A program made the position numbers and the translations under genes. 64,000 nt of DNA from Bradyrhizobium huanghuaihaiense (lineage in GTDB: Bacteria > Pseudomonadota > Alphaproteobacteria > Rhizobiales > Xanthobacteraceae), in the NCBI RefSeq assembly GCF_007830635.1, contig NZ_VLLA01000023.1, positions 82,902 through 146,901 on the forward strand, given 5' to 3'. The notes under the pieces are model-generated. The model saw nothing but the letters and a program-made list of their open reading frames with translations. It was not told the origin of the DNA and did no database searches. Every line of letters starts with the position of its first letter. Position 1 is the stretch's first letter. Below, piece after piece: positions 37,549-46,656 of the stretch.

Positions 37549-38148
37549 ATGCTTGCGCGTATTGTGTTGGGGGCTGTCACGGCGGCAGCGACGTTTGCGC
37601 CGGCCATTGCTGGAAGCATGAACGCCGACGAGGCGCGCCGCTTCGTCGCCGGCAAGGTATTCGCCTTCACCTGTTTCGACGGCACCCGCGGCGCGGGCCG
37701 CATCCTCGACGACCTCGGTGCTGCCGGCGCCGTGCAGTTCTCGGGCTCAGGCCCGGTGAAACATCTCCGCCTGCCCGGCAACACCCTCCAGATCCGCGGC
37801 CAGAACGTCTGCGCCTCGATCAAGGGCATTCCGTTCGAGCCCTGCTTCAACCTGGAAAAGACCGACGAGCGCAGCTTCCGCGGCTCGGTATCGGGCATGG
37901 GCTTCGCCTATTGCGACTTCCATCACCAGGGCGGCAATCAGATGCTGATGGCGCGCGCGGTGGCGCGTCCGCGTTCGCTGCGCTCGTCGGAGCACACTGG
38001 CTCGGTCGCCTCCTCGAGCACCGAGGTTGCCGCGCGCGTCGAGACGCCGCGTGTCGAGAGCAGCCGGCTCGAGCCGGTGAAGGCCGAAGCGAAGTCGGAG
38101 CCCGCCAGGAACGAGGGCCCGCTCGAGCTGCGTCGCTCCACCCAGTGA
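37549..38148 (+). CDS. Exported protein of unknown function, 199 aa
   Basis: 199 aa with an N-terminal signal peptide (MLARIVLGAVTAAATFAPAI, cleavage near AGS at 23). The mature core has NADEARRFVAGKVFAFTCFD and GTRGAGRILDDLGAAGAVQF, and four Cys (FTCFD, NVCAS, EPCFN, AYCDF) that could form two disulfides in the periplasm. The last 60 residues are Ser/Glu/Pro-rich and look disordered. I do not recognise the family with certainty. It stands alone between acuI and the DUF6894 gene. Confidence 0.75.
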   Translation: MLARIVLGAVTAAATFAPAIAGSMNADEARRFVAGKVFAFTCFDGTRGAGRILDDLGAAGAVQFSGSGPVKHLRLPGNTLQIRGQNVCASIKGIPFEPCFNLEKTDERSFRGSVSGMGFAYCDFHHQGGNQMLMARAVARPRSLRSSEHTGSVASSSTEVAARVETPRVESSRLEPVKAEAKSEPARNEGPLELRRSTQ

Positions 38149-38311
38149 GCCGGCGGCGCGGGCCAATCCGCGTCTTGCCGTTGCATATGTCGATCGAACA
38201 TCAAGCCGCGCGCGCCGTAGTCATACGGACGGCGGCTTTCATGCGTTGGTAGCTGTTCGCGTCCCAGTTTGCGTACGGCCGGGGGACGCGGCCCTAGACA
38301 AGGGTTCAACG

Positions 38312-38545
38312 ATGTCGCTGTACTTCTTCCGCATCAGTACCGGTCGCTACTCCGGCGCCGCCGATCAACCCTACGAGTTCGACGATCGCGCCGCCGCGTG
38401 GACCGAGATGACCGAGGTCTGCGCCAATCTGCTCGGCGGGATCGCGCGCAGCATGAAGCCGAATGCGAAGTGGAGCATGGAGCTGCTCGACGAGAACAAG
38501 GAGCCGGTGTTCCGCATCAGCATCGTGGGCGAGACGGTGAGCTGA
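38312..38545 (+). CDS. DUF6894-like small protein, 77 aa
   Basis: 77 aa beginning MSLYFFRISTGRYSGAADQP, with EFDDRAAAWTEMTEVCANLL in the middle and EPVFRISIVGETVS at the end. The short Tyr/Phe-rich beta start, Asp/Ala helix and final strand are typical of DUF6894 proteins, which occur in many paralogues in Bradyrhizobium. The frame extends upstream to 38246, but ATG 38312 begins the conserved part. Function unknown. Confidence 0.75.
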   Translation: MSLYFFRISTGRYSGAADQPYEFDDRAAAWTEMTEVCANLLGGIARSMKPNAKWSMELLDENKEPVFRISIVGETVS

Positions 38546-38565
38546 CGAGACTCAACAACGGGACG

Positions 38566-38579
38566 GTCCGTTAACGGAC
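38566..38579. promoter_or_regulatory. 14-bp perfect palindrome GTCCGTTAACGGAC
   Basis: A perfect, uninterrupted palindrome 20 bp after the DUF6894 stop and about 195 bp before the first chemoreceptor gene. It could be an operator or the stem of a small hairpin. The remaining 195 bp to the receptor gene contain TTCAGTATTT (38656-38665), which also precedes the second receptor gene, and TTAACGTTAA at 38691-38700. Confidence 0.45.
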
Positions 38580-38774
38580 GTATCGTCCACAAATCCGCGA
38601 AGTGCAAATTCACTGCACGCGAAAAGTGTGCAAGTCCCGTGGTTTGAGTAGTTTTTTCAGTATTTCTACCCAGCGCCGGGCGCTCTCACTTAACGTTAAT
38701 GAGGAACCTCGCGGTTAGCCTTCCCGGGCTGTTCACGCGCACCGGCGTGGCAATGCGTATCCGGGATTGCTTCA

Positions 38775-40517
38775 ATGTCGTTCATTCAGAACCTGCGAAT
38801 TGGCACCAAGCTCGCCGTCACCTCCGCGCTGACCATCGTCCTCGTCGCGCTGATGATCTTCCTCCAGACGAGCGGAGGCACCGAAGTCCAGAGGCTCAGC
38901 AACGCCGCATCGGGACAGCAGGCGATCGCGCAAAACGCCGCTGAGGCGAAGGCGTCGGTGCGCGGGATGCAGATCGGCATTCGCGACATCCTGACCTCGT
39001 CCTCGCCGGCCGAGATGCAGAAGGCCGTCACCTATTTCGGCGATCGCCAGACGGCGGCGCTGAAATTCGCTGGCGAGATGGCAAAGCTGTCGCACTCGCC
39101 AGAGAACCAGAAGCGGATCGATCGCCTGACCGTGCTGATCGGCAATTTCGGCAAGGGCGAGCAGCAGATCGAAGCCATCCGCAAGCAGGAGCTCGCGCTC
39201 GACGGCAAGAAGGACGGCGAAGCGGCGGCGGAGCACGCCAAGCTCGCGGCCGAGGTCAACCGCATCCGCAAGGAAACCCTGGCGCCGATCAACGAAGAGA
39301 TTTCGGAACTGACCAACGAGATCATCAACCTTGCCAAGCAGAGCAGCGCCGCAGCGCGTGCGGAGGCGGAAGCCGAGGCCGCCTCCGCTGCCCGGGTGTC
39401 GCTCGTCACGGGCGTGCTGGTCGCGCTGGTTCTGATCGGGGCGTGCATCTTCTCCGTCTTCAGCATCGCGCGGCCCATGCGCGCGCTGACGTCGGCGATG
39501 GAGAAGCTCGCCGGAGGTGATTTCTCGGTGATTCTGCCGGGCCTCGGCCGCAAGGACGAGGTCGGCGAGGTCGCGGGCGCCGTCGAGAAATTCAAGATCG
39601 TGTCCGAGCAGAAGGCGCGCGAGGAAGCCGAAGCCAAGATGCGGCAGGATCAGGTCGCAGCCGAGCAGCGCAAATCGGAGATGCGCAGGCTCGCCGACAG
39701 TTTCGAAGGCGCCGTCGGCGAGATCGTCGGGACGGTGTCATCGGCCTCGACCGAGCTCGAGGCGTCCGCCACGACGCTCACCTCGACCGCCGAGCGCACG
39801 CAGCAGCTCACGACCGTGGTCGCGGCAGCCTCGGAAGAAGCCTCCACCAACGTGCAGTCGGTGGCCTCGGCCACGGAAGAGCTGTCGTCCTCGATCACGG
39901 AGATCAGCCGGCAGGTGCAGGAATCCGCACGTGTCGCGAGCGAAGCCGTCGGGCAGGCGCGCACCACGACCGAGCGCGTCAGCGAACTGTCCAAGGCGGC
40001 GACGCGCATCGGCGACGTCGTCGAGCTGATCAACACCATCGCGGGCCAGACCAATTTGCTGGCGCTCAACGCCACGATCGAGGCCGCGCGTGCCGGCGAG
40101 GCCGGCAAGGGGTTTGCCGTCGTCGCATCCGAGGTCAAGGCACTCGCAGAGCAGACGGCGAAGGCGACCGGCGAGATCGGCCAGCAGATCTCCGGCATTC
40201 AGGCCGCGACGCAGGAATCGGTCGGCGCCATCAGGGACATCAGCGACACCATCGAAAAGCTGTCCGAGATCTCCTCGACCATCGCGGCCGCGGTGGAAGA
40301 GCAGGGCGCGGCAACGCAGGAAATCTCCCGCAACGTGCAGCAGGCCGCGCATGGCACCCAGCAGGTGTCGTCCAACATCACCGACGTGCAGCGCGGCGCG
40401 AGCGAGACCGGCTCGGCGTCCTCGCAGGTGCTGTCCGCGGCGCAGATGCTGTCCGGCGACAGCAACCGTCTGAAGCTGGAGGTCGGCAGATTCCTGCAGA
40501 CCGTGCGGGCCGCCTGA
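38775..40517 (+). CDS. Methyl-accepting chemotaxis protein 1 of 4
   Basis: A 580-aa receptor. Helix 1 is at about 13-32 (AVTSALTIVLVALMIFLQTS), then a periplasmic four-helix-type sensor of about 170 residues, helix 2 at about 208-230, and HAMP (SIARPMRALTSAMEKLAGGD). The cytoplasmic signalling domain (about 310-560) has the strongly conserved tip NTIAGQTNLLALNATIEAAR and AGEAGKGFAVVASEVKALAE. It ends LQTVRAA without a CheR-binding pentapeptide. Sensor and signalling parts are close to those of the next gene, so the two are recent duplicates. Ligand unknown. Confidence 0.95.
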   Translation: MSFIQNLRIGTKLAVTSALTIVLVALMIFLQTSGGTEVQRLSNAASGQQAIAQNAAEAKASVRGMQIGIRDILTSSSPAEMQKAVTYFGDRQTAALKFAGEMAKLSHSPENQKRIDRLTVLIGNFGKGEQQIEAIRKQELALDGKKDGEAAAEHAKLAAEVNRIRKETLAPINEEISELTNEIINLAKQSSAAARAEAEAEAASAARVSLVTGVLVALVLIGACIFSVFSIARPMRALTSAMEKLAGGDFSVILPGLGRKDEVGEVAGAVEKFKIVSEQKAREEAEAKMRQDQVAAEQRKSEMRRLADSFEGAVGEIVGTVSSASTELEASATTLTSTAERTQQLTTVVAAASEEASTNVQSVASATEELSSSITEISRQVQESARVASEAVGQARTTTERVSELSKAATRIGDVVELINTIAGQTNLLALNATIEAARAGEAGKGFAVVASEVKALAEQTAKATGEIGQQISGIQAATQESVGAIRDISDTIEKLSEISSTIAAAVEEQGAATQEISRNVQQAAHGTQQVSSNITDVQRGASETGSASSQVLSAAQMLSGDSNRLKLEVGRFLQTVRAA

Positions 40518-40718
40518 CCTTCCCATCTTCGCGTGTGGTTAACTTGTTAAGCTCGCATTCCGTGCTGAATCTCAAGGGGTTTTCGCACTAATTCAGTATT
40601 TGGACGGTGGCCCTGTTAACCAATTTGGAATGGCTAAGGCCCACCTTTTTGGCAAGAGCGATCAACGCCAGTGACCGCCGACAATGATTCGGCTGCGCAT
40701 TCCTCTGAGGAAACACCA

Positions 40719-42452
40719 ATGTTGAGCCTCGTTCGGAATTTGCGGATCGGGACCAAGCTGGCGATCGCGTCGACGCTCGGCATCCTCCTGGTCCTTTGCA
40801 TCATCGCAAGTCAGCTCGTCGGCAACGGCAATGTGCGAAATTCCAACAAGGCCGCGGTCGCGCAGCTCGAGCTGGCTCGCGAGGCGGTGGAAGCCAAGCT
40901 TGCGGCGCGCAGCATGCAGCTCGCCGTCCGCGATATCCGGCTCGCCAGCAAAGCGGCCGAGCTGCAGAAGGCCGGCGATGCTCTGGTCGACCGATCAAAA
41001 TCGCTGAACGACATCGCCGATTCAATGCTCAAGCTGTCTCACTCCGAGGAGAACGGCGCGCGGATCCAGAAGCTGAAAAGCCTGTCTGCGGGCTATCTCA
41101 AGGGCGCGCAGCAGAACGCCGCCATTCGCGGCGAGGCGATTGCCCTCGCGGCGACGGACGCCGCCGGCGCTGCCAAGCTCTCCGAGGAAGGTGTGCGCCT
41201 GGCGCGCGAGGTGACGCTGCCGATTGCCGCCCAGCTCGACACGATCACGAGCGAGATTGCGGATCTTGCCAGGCACAAGAGCGAGGAAGAACTTGCCGCC
41301 GCGGCGCAGGAGATGTCCGCAAGCGAACGTCTCGGCATCGCGGTCGGCGTCTGCACGATGCTCATACTCATCGGCTCCTGGCTGATGTCGTTCTTCACCA
41401 TCGCGCGGCCGATCCGCGCGCTGACTGTTGCGATGGACAAGCTCGCCGGCGGCGACTTCTCCGTGGTGCTGCCCGGGCTCGGCCGCAGGGACGAGGTCGG
41501 CGGCGTCGCCGCGGCCGTCGAGAAGTTCAAGGTCGTGTCGGAGCAGAAGGCGCGCGAGGAATCCGAGGCGAAGGTCAGGCAGGACCAGGCCGCAGCCGCG
41601 CAGCGCAAGGCAGAGATGCACAAGCTCGCCGACGGTTTCGAGGCCGCGATCGGCGAGATCGTTGATACGGTGTCATCGGCTGCGACCGAGCTGGAAGCTT
41701 CGGCATCGACGCTCACCTCGACCGCGGAACGCGGCCAGCAGCTCACCACAATGGTTGCCGCGGCTTCCGAGGAGGCGTCCACCAACGTGCAGTCGGTGGC
41801 TTCGGCCACGGAAGAATTGTCGTCGTCGATCACCGAGATCAGCCGACAGGTGCAGGAATCTGCACGCGTGGCCAACGAGGCGGTGGACCAGGCGCGCACC
41901 ACGACCGAGCGCGTCAGCGAACTGTCCAAGGCGGCGACGCGCATCGGCGATGTCGTCGAGCTGATCAACACCATCGCAGGCCAGACCAATTTGCTGGCGC
42001 TCAATGCGACGATCGAGGCGGCGCGCGCCGGCGAGGCCGGTAAGGGCTTTGCGGTGGTCGCATCGGAGGTGAAGGCGCTCGCAGAGCAGACCGCGAAGGC
42101 AACCGGCGAGATCGGTCATCAGATTGCAAGCATCCAGACCGCGACCGAGCATTCGGTCGGCGCCATCAGGGACATCAGCGACACCATCGAAAAGCTGTCG
42201 GAGATCTCCTCGACGATCGCGGCCGCGGTGGAAGAGCAGGGCGCGGCAACGCAGGAAATTTCCCGCAATGTGCAGCAGGCGGCGGAGGGCACCCATCAGG
42301 TGTCGTCCAACATCACCGACGTGCAGCGCGGCGCGACCGAGACCGGCTCGGCATCCTCCCAGGTGCTGGCGGCGGCGCAGTCGCTCTCCGGCGACAGCAA
42401 CCGTCTCAAGCTCGAGGTCGGGAAATTTCTCGGGACGGTGCGGGCCGCCTGA
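40719..42452 (+). CDS. Methyl-accepting chemotaxis protein 2 of 4
   Basis: A 577-aa receptor starting MLSLVRNLRIGTKLAIASTL; ATG 40719 has GAGGAAA seven bases upstream, so the further upstream start at 40671 is rejected. Topology matches receptor 1: helix 1 at about 13-33, four-helix-type sensor, helix 2 near 205-227, HAMP (FFTIARPIRALTVAMDKLAG), signalling domain with the same NTIAGQTNLLALNATIEAAR tip. It ends GTVRAA. The signalling domain is nearly identical to receptor 1; the sensor differs more, as expected for a duplicate specialising in a new ligand. Confidence 0.95.
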   Translation: MLSLVRNLRIGTKLAIASTLGILLVLCIIASQLVGNGNVRNSNKAAVAQLELAREAVEAKLAARSMQLAVRDIRLASKAAELQKAGDALVDRSKSLNDIADSMLKLSHSEENGARIQKLKSLSAGYLKGAQQNAAIRGEAIALAATDAAGAAKLSEEGVRLAREVTLPIAAQLDTITSEIADLARHKSEEELAAAAQEMSASERLGIAVGVCTMLILIGSWLMSFFTIARPIRALTVAMDKLAGGDFSVVLPGLGRRDEVGGVAAAVEKFKVVSEQKAREESEAKVRQDQAAAAQRKAEMHKLADGFEAAIGEIVDTVSSAATELEASASTLTSTAERGQQLTTMVAAASEEASTNVQSVASATEELSSSITEISRQVQESARVANEAVDQARTTTERVSELSKAATRIGDVVELINTIAGQTNLLALNATIEAARAGEAGKGFAVVASEVKALAEQTAKATGEIGHQIASIQTATEHSVGAIRDISDTIEKLSEISSTIAAAVEEQGAATQEISRNVQQAAEGTHQVSSNITDVQRGATETGSASSQVLAAAQSLSGDSNRLKLEVGKFLGTVRAA

Positions 42453-42650
42453 GGGCGGCGTCCAAGCAGAAACAGGCTACAACCGCCGCGCGTGGCAGCG
42501 CGGCTGCTTGCGCGTACGCATGCTGCGGCGCCACGACGAATGCGGCGCAGGGTTAACTTTCCGGAAAAGCGACGCAGTCATGATGCCCGCGATTTTCCGG
42601 GGCTGAGTCGCCCTGCCCGTATTGCGTCCCGAGCGTATTGGAGCACATTG

Positions 42651-44621
42651 ATGAGCGGCCTCTCCATCCGCCTGACCCACAAGGTCATGGCGATCGGACT
42701 ATTCGGTCTTGTCGGACTTGCCGCCTTCGGCGCGATCTACGAGATCGGCAGCCTCTCCCAGGATGCCTCCCGCGCCGTCGCGAGCCGCGCCCGCGCGATC
42801 GCCGACCTCGACAAGCAGCTCTCGATCGACATGCTCGAGGCCCGTCGTAACGAGAAGAATTTCCAGCAGCTCCGCACCGAGAGCTACGCCAAGGCGCATG
42901 CCGAGCTGGTCGGGCCGATCAACCGCGATTTCGACGAGGTGGAGCGGCTGATGGCGGCCGCCGGCATGGGCGCACTGTCCGAGAAGATGAAACAGGCCCA
43001 GGACGGCTTCAAGCGTTACGCGTCCGACTTCGCCGCACTGGTGGCAGCCGAGACCAGGCTCGGGCTGAACGAGACGCTCGGCCTGTCCGGCTCGCTTCGC
43101 GGCGCGGTGCATGACATCGAGGCCAAGCTGAAGGAGATCGATGATCCCAGGACGACGACCTGGATGCTGATGATGCGCCGGCACGAGAAGGACTTCATGC
43201 TGCGGCGCGACCCCAAATACATTGCCGAGGTGAAGAAGGCCGGGGTTGAATTTTCCAAGGCGATAGAGGTCGTCGCAATTCCCACAGTGGTGATGAACGA
43301 CATCACGGCCAAGCTTCAGAAATACCAGTCCGAGTTCGCGGCCTGGGCCGAGACCGCACAGCAGAGTGCGGCTCTCGACGCCGCCATGATGAAGACCTTC
43401 CGCGAAATCGAGCCTGCGATGGTCGAGGTGCGGACCGCCGTCGATGCCATGTACAAGCAGGCTGACGCGGCCGAGGCCGCGACCCGCGAGGCCGTGCGCT
43501 TGTGGATGGCCGTGGCCTTCGGCATCACCGTCGTCGTGCTCGCCGTGACCGGCCTTCTGCTCGGACGTTCGATCTCGAAGGCACTCGGTGCCATGGTCGG
43601 TGCGATGGCGCGGCTTGCGCGCGGCGAGCTCTCGATCTCCGTTCCCGGCGTCGGGCGCAGGGACGAGATCGGCGAAATGGCCGGCGCCGTCGAGGTGTTC
43701 AGGACCACCATGGCGGAGGCCGAGCGGCTGCGCGTTGAACAATCGGAAGCGGATGCGCGCGGACGCGAACAGCGCAAGGCCGACATGCGGCGGCTTGCCG
43801 ACACGTTCGAAGGCGCGGTCGGCGAGATCATCGAGACCGTGTCGTCGGCGGCAACCGAGCTCGAGGCCTCCTCCGACACGCTGACGCAGGCCGCCGAACG
43901 CGGCAACGGGCTCGCAACCGCCGTGGCGGCGGCCTCGGAGGAGGCGTCAGCCAACGTGCAGTCGGTGTCGTCGGCGAGCGAGGAGATGACCTCCTCGATC
44001 TCGGAGATCAGCCGCCAGGTTCAGGAATCGGCGCGTGTCGCCGACGTCGCGGTCGGACAGGCCGAGCGGACCAACGCACGCGTCGCCGAGTTGACGAAGG
44101 CGGCGAGCCGCATCGGCGACGTGGTCGAGTTGATCAACACCATCGCCGCCCAGACCAACCTCCTGGCGCTGAACGCGACGATCGAGGCGGCGCGTGCCGG
44201 CGAAGCCGGCAAGGGATTTGCCGTGGTCGCGACCGAAGTGAAGGCGCTGGCCGAGCAGACGGCGAAAGCCACGGGCGAGATCAGTCAGCACATCGGCGCG
44301 ATCCAGACCGCGACGGAAGACTCCGTCGGCGCGATCAAGGAGATTGGCGATACCATCGCGCGGATGTCGGAGATCTCGTCGACCATCGCCGCCGCGGTGG
44401 AGGAGCAGGGCGCGGCGACGCAGGAGATCTCCCGCAACATCCAGCATGCCGCGCACGGCACGTCCGAAGTCTCGGCGAATATCGGCGACGTCCAGCGCGG
44501 CGCCGGCGAGACCGGAGCCGCCTCGGCGCAGGTGCATTCGGCCGCCCAGTCGCTATCGCGGGAGAGCAACCGGTTGAAGGGCGAGGTCGCGCGTTTCCTG
44601 GAGTCGGTGCGGGCGGCGTGA
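42651..44621 (+). CDS. Methyl-accepting chemotaxis protein 3 of 4, HBM-type sensor
   Basis: A 656-aa receptor; ATG 42651 has GGAG nine bases ahead and starts the signal-anchor MSGLSIRLTHKVMAIGLFGL, so the long upstream in-frame extension is not used. The periplasmic part of about 250 residues is larger than in the neighbours and contains MMRRHEKDFMLRRDPKYIAE, the hallmark of the helical bimodular (HBM) domain, which binds TCA-cycle acids or other small molecules in characterised receptors. HAMP follows LLLGRSISKALGAMVGAMAR. The tip is NTIAAQTNLLALNATIEAAR; the end is ESVRAA. Confidence 0.93.
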   Translation: MSGLSIRLTHKVMAIGLFGLVGLAAFGAIYEIGSLSQDASRAVASRARAIADLDKQLSIDMLEARRNEKNFQQLRTESYAKAHAELVGPINRDFDEVERLMAAAGMGALSEKMKQAQDGFKRYASDFAALVAAETRLGLNETLGLSGSLRGAVHDIEAKLKEIDDPRTTTWMLMMRRHEKDFMLRRDPKYIAEVKKAGVEFSKAIEVVAIPTVVMNDITAKLQKYQSEFAAWAETAQQSAALDAAMMKTFREIEPAMVEVRTAVDAMYKQADAAEAATREAVRLWMAVAFGITVVVLAVTGLLLGRSISKALGAMVGAMARLARGELSISVPGVGRRDEIGEMAGAVEVFRTTMAEAERLRVEQSEADARGREQRKADMRRLADTFEGAVGEIIETVSSAATELEASSDTLTQAAERGNGLATAVAAASEEASANVQSVSSASEEMTSSISEISRQVQESARVADVAVGQAERTNARVAELTKAASRIGDVVELINTIAAQTNLLALNATIEAARAGEAGKGFAVVATEVKALAEQTAKATGEISQHIGAIQTATEDSVGAIKEIGDTIARMSEISSTIAAAVEEQGAATQEISRNIQHAAHGTSEVSANIGDVQRGAGETGAASAQVHSAAQSLSRESNRLKGEVARFLESVRAA

Positions 44622-44904
44622 CGATGTCGGCGCTGCCGTTCCGATGTTGCATTGCGGTGTGCTGGTGCGGCGACGCGCGATATCTGCGCGGCCGCAACAA
44701 CTGGTTGCGGAAAAAATAACGCGGACGGGATCGCCCCGTAGTTTCACGTAGGTTCCTGTTAACGCCTGTTTGCGACTATGTGCGCAATCCTACCGGATAA
44801 GAACCAGCCAGCATTGTTGGAATGACTTCCGTCCTGTCGTCGGTCGTGACGATGGCGGCGCGGGGTGGTTTGCGCGTTGCTAGGTCTCATCGGGATTTGT
44901 CGTG

Positions 44905-46593
44905 ATGTCGAAGTTGTCGATCGTCTTCAAGCTTCTGACCGTGTTGTCAGTCCTCGTGCTCTCGCTCGCCGGCGTCGGCGTGACGGCGATCGGCACCATG
45001 CAGAACATCAATGCCCACACGGTCGAGATCGCGGAAAGCTGGCTGCCGAGCGTGCGTGCGCTCGGCTCGCTCCGCGCCGACATCAACGAGCTGCGCGTCG
45101 CGCTTCGCCTGCACCTGATGCAGGAGAGCGCCGAGGGCAAGGAGGCCGCCGAGAAGCGGCTCGCCTCGCTGCAGGGACGCATCGAGAAGACCCGCAAGGT
45201 CTACGAGCCCTTGATCACCTCGTCCGAAGAGCGTTCGCTCTATGAGCAGTGGACCAAGGCCTGGGCCGAATATCTGAACGGCGTGCAGGAGGTGATGGCA
45301 CTGTCGCGCAAAAGCGTCGGCCGTTTCCCGACCGATGCCAATGAGATGTTGCAGACCAAGGTCGCGAAGATGGCCCAGGCGGCCGATCCACTGCTGCAGA
45401 AGGGCATCGAGCTCAACAACAGCGGCGCCGAGCTGGAGACCAAGCAGGCGGCGGACAGCTATGCGCTGATCTTCCGGGTCCTGGTCGGCATCATCGTGTT
45501 CTCGGTCGTGGTTGCGATCGGCGCGGCCTATTATCTCGTGCGCGACGTCTCGCGTGGCATTGCCTCGATCATCAAGCCGATGCAGTCGCTCGGCGAGGGC
45601 GATCTCTCGGCCGAGGTGCCGCATCGCGGCGAGAAGACCGAGATCGGATCGATGGCGGATGCGCTGCAAATCTTCAAGGAAGCGCTGATCGCCAAGCGCG
45701 CCGCCGACGAAGCAGCCCGGCTCGACGCCGAGGCCAAGATCGAGCGCGGCCGCCGGGTCGATGCCATCACGAGCAAGTTCGAGGCGATGATCGGCGAAGT
45801 CGTCGGCACCGTCTCCTCTGCCTCGACCGAGCTCGAGGCGTCGGCATCGACGCTCACCAGCACCGCGCAGCGCGGCCAGGAGCTCGCCACCGTCGTCGCG
45901 GCGGCCTCCGAGGAGGCCTCCACCAACGTCCAGGCGGTGGCCTCCGCCTCCGAGGAGCTGTCGTCCTCGATCACCGAGATCAGCCGCCGCGTTCAGGATT
46001 CGGCGCGGATGGCGGCGGAAGCGGTCGAGCAGGCGGGGCGGACCAACGAGCGCGTCAACGCGCTGTCGCAGGCGGCTTCCCGCATCGGCGACGTCGTCGA
46101 GCTCATCAACACCATTGCGGGCCAGACCAACCTGCTGGCGCTGAACGCCACCATCGAGGCGGCGCGGGCGGGCGAAGCCGGCCGCGGCTTCGCGGTCGTG
46201 GCGTCCGAGGTCAAGGCGCTGGCCGAGCAGACCGCGAAGGCGACCGGCGAGATCGGCGCGCAGGTGTCCGGCATCCAGGCCGCGACGCAGGAATCCGTCA
46301 GCGCGATCCAGGAGATCGGCGGCACCATCGAGCGGCTGTCCGAAGTGTCGGCGGCGATTGCCGCCGCCGTCGAGGAGCAGGGCGCCGCGACGCAGGAGAT
46401 CTCGCGCAACGTCCAGCAGGCCTCGCTCGGCACGCAGGAGGTCTCCTCCAACATCACCGACGTGCAGCGCGGCGCGGTCGAGACCGGCGAGGCCTCGACT
46501 GAGGTGCTGTCGGCAGCGAAGTCGCTGGCGACCGACAGCACGCGTCTCAAGGTCGAGGTCGCGCAGTTCCTGGAATCGGTCCGCGCGGCCTGA
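44905..46593 (+). CDS. Methyl-accepting chemotaxis protein 4 of 4, 4HB-type sensor
   Basis: A 562-aa receptor from ATG 44905 (a GTG one codon upstream is possible). Helix 1 is LLTVLSVLVLSLAGVGVTAI. The sensor of about 150 residues (NINAHTVEIAESWLPSVRAL, then SLRADINELRVALRLHLMQE) is a Tar-like four-helix bundle. Helix 2 is IFRVLVGIIVFSVVVAIGAA, then HAMP with IIKPMQSLGEGDLSAEVPHR. The signalling tip is NTIAGQTNLLALNATIEAAR and the end ESVRAA. No other che or flagellar genes are in the window, so all four depend on a remote chemosensory system. Confidence 0.94.
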   Translation: MSKLSIVFKLLTVLSVLVLSLAGVGVTAIGTMQNINAHTVEIAESWLPSVRALGSLRADINELRVALRLHLMQESAEGKEAAEKRLASLQGRIEKTRKVYEPLITSSEERSLYEQWTKAWAEYLNGVQEVMALSRKSVGRFPTDANEMLQTKVAKMAQAADPLLQKGIELNNSGAELETKQAADSYALIFRVLVGIIVFSVVVAIGAAYYLVRDVSRGIASIIKPMQSLGEGDLSAEVPHRGEKTEIGSMADALQIFKEALIAKRAADEAARLDAEAKIERGRRVDAITSKFEAMIGEVVGTVSSASTELEASASTLTSTAQRGQELATVVAAASEEASTNVQAVASASEELSSSITEISRRVQDSARMAAEAVEQAGRTNERVNALSQAASRIGDVVELINTIAGQTNLLALNATIEAARAGEAGRGFAVVASEVKALAEQTAKATGEIGAQVSGIQAATQESVSAIQEIGGTIERLSEVSAAIAAAVEEQGAATQEISRNVQQASLGTQEVSSNITDVQRGAVETGEASTEVLSAAKSLATDSTRLKVEVAQFLESVRAA

Positions 46594-46599
46594 TCCTCA

Positions 46600-46650
46600 T
46601 GAGCATGATCCGGAAAAGTGTGAAGCGGTTTTCCGAAAAGATCATGCTCA
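46600..46650. repeat. Short palindromic repeat ('gcatgatccggaaaagtgtg'), second copy
   Basis: Arms tgagcatgatc and gatcatgctca enclose cggaaaagtgtgaagcggtt. Partner of 13286-13334. It lies in the 63-bp convergent gap between receptor 4 and the DUF2339 gene. Confidence 0.85.
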
Positions 46651-46656
46651 AGCGAT

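Noticed and set aside
38690..44770. CtrA-type sites (TTAA-N7-TTAA) before the chemoreceptors
   Set aside because: TTAAC half-sites occur in the leaders but none has a second half at the right spacing.
46601..46650. Terminator between receptor 4 and the DUF2339 gene
   Set aside because: The hairpin is a dispersed palindromic repeat with no U-run, so it is listed as a repeat; a role in ending transcripts is possible but unproven.
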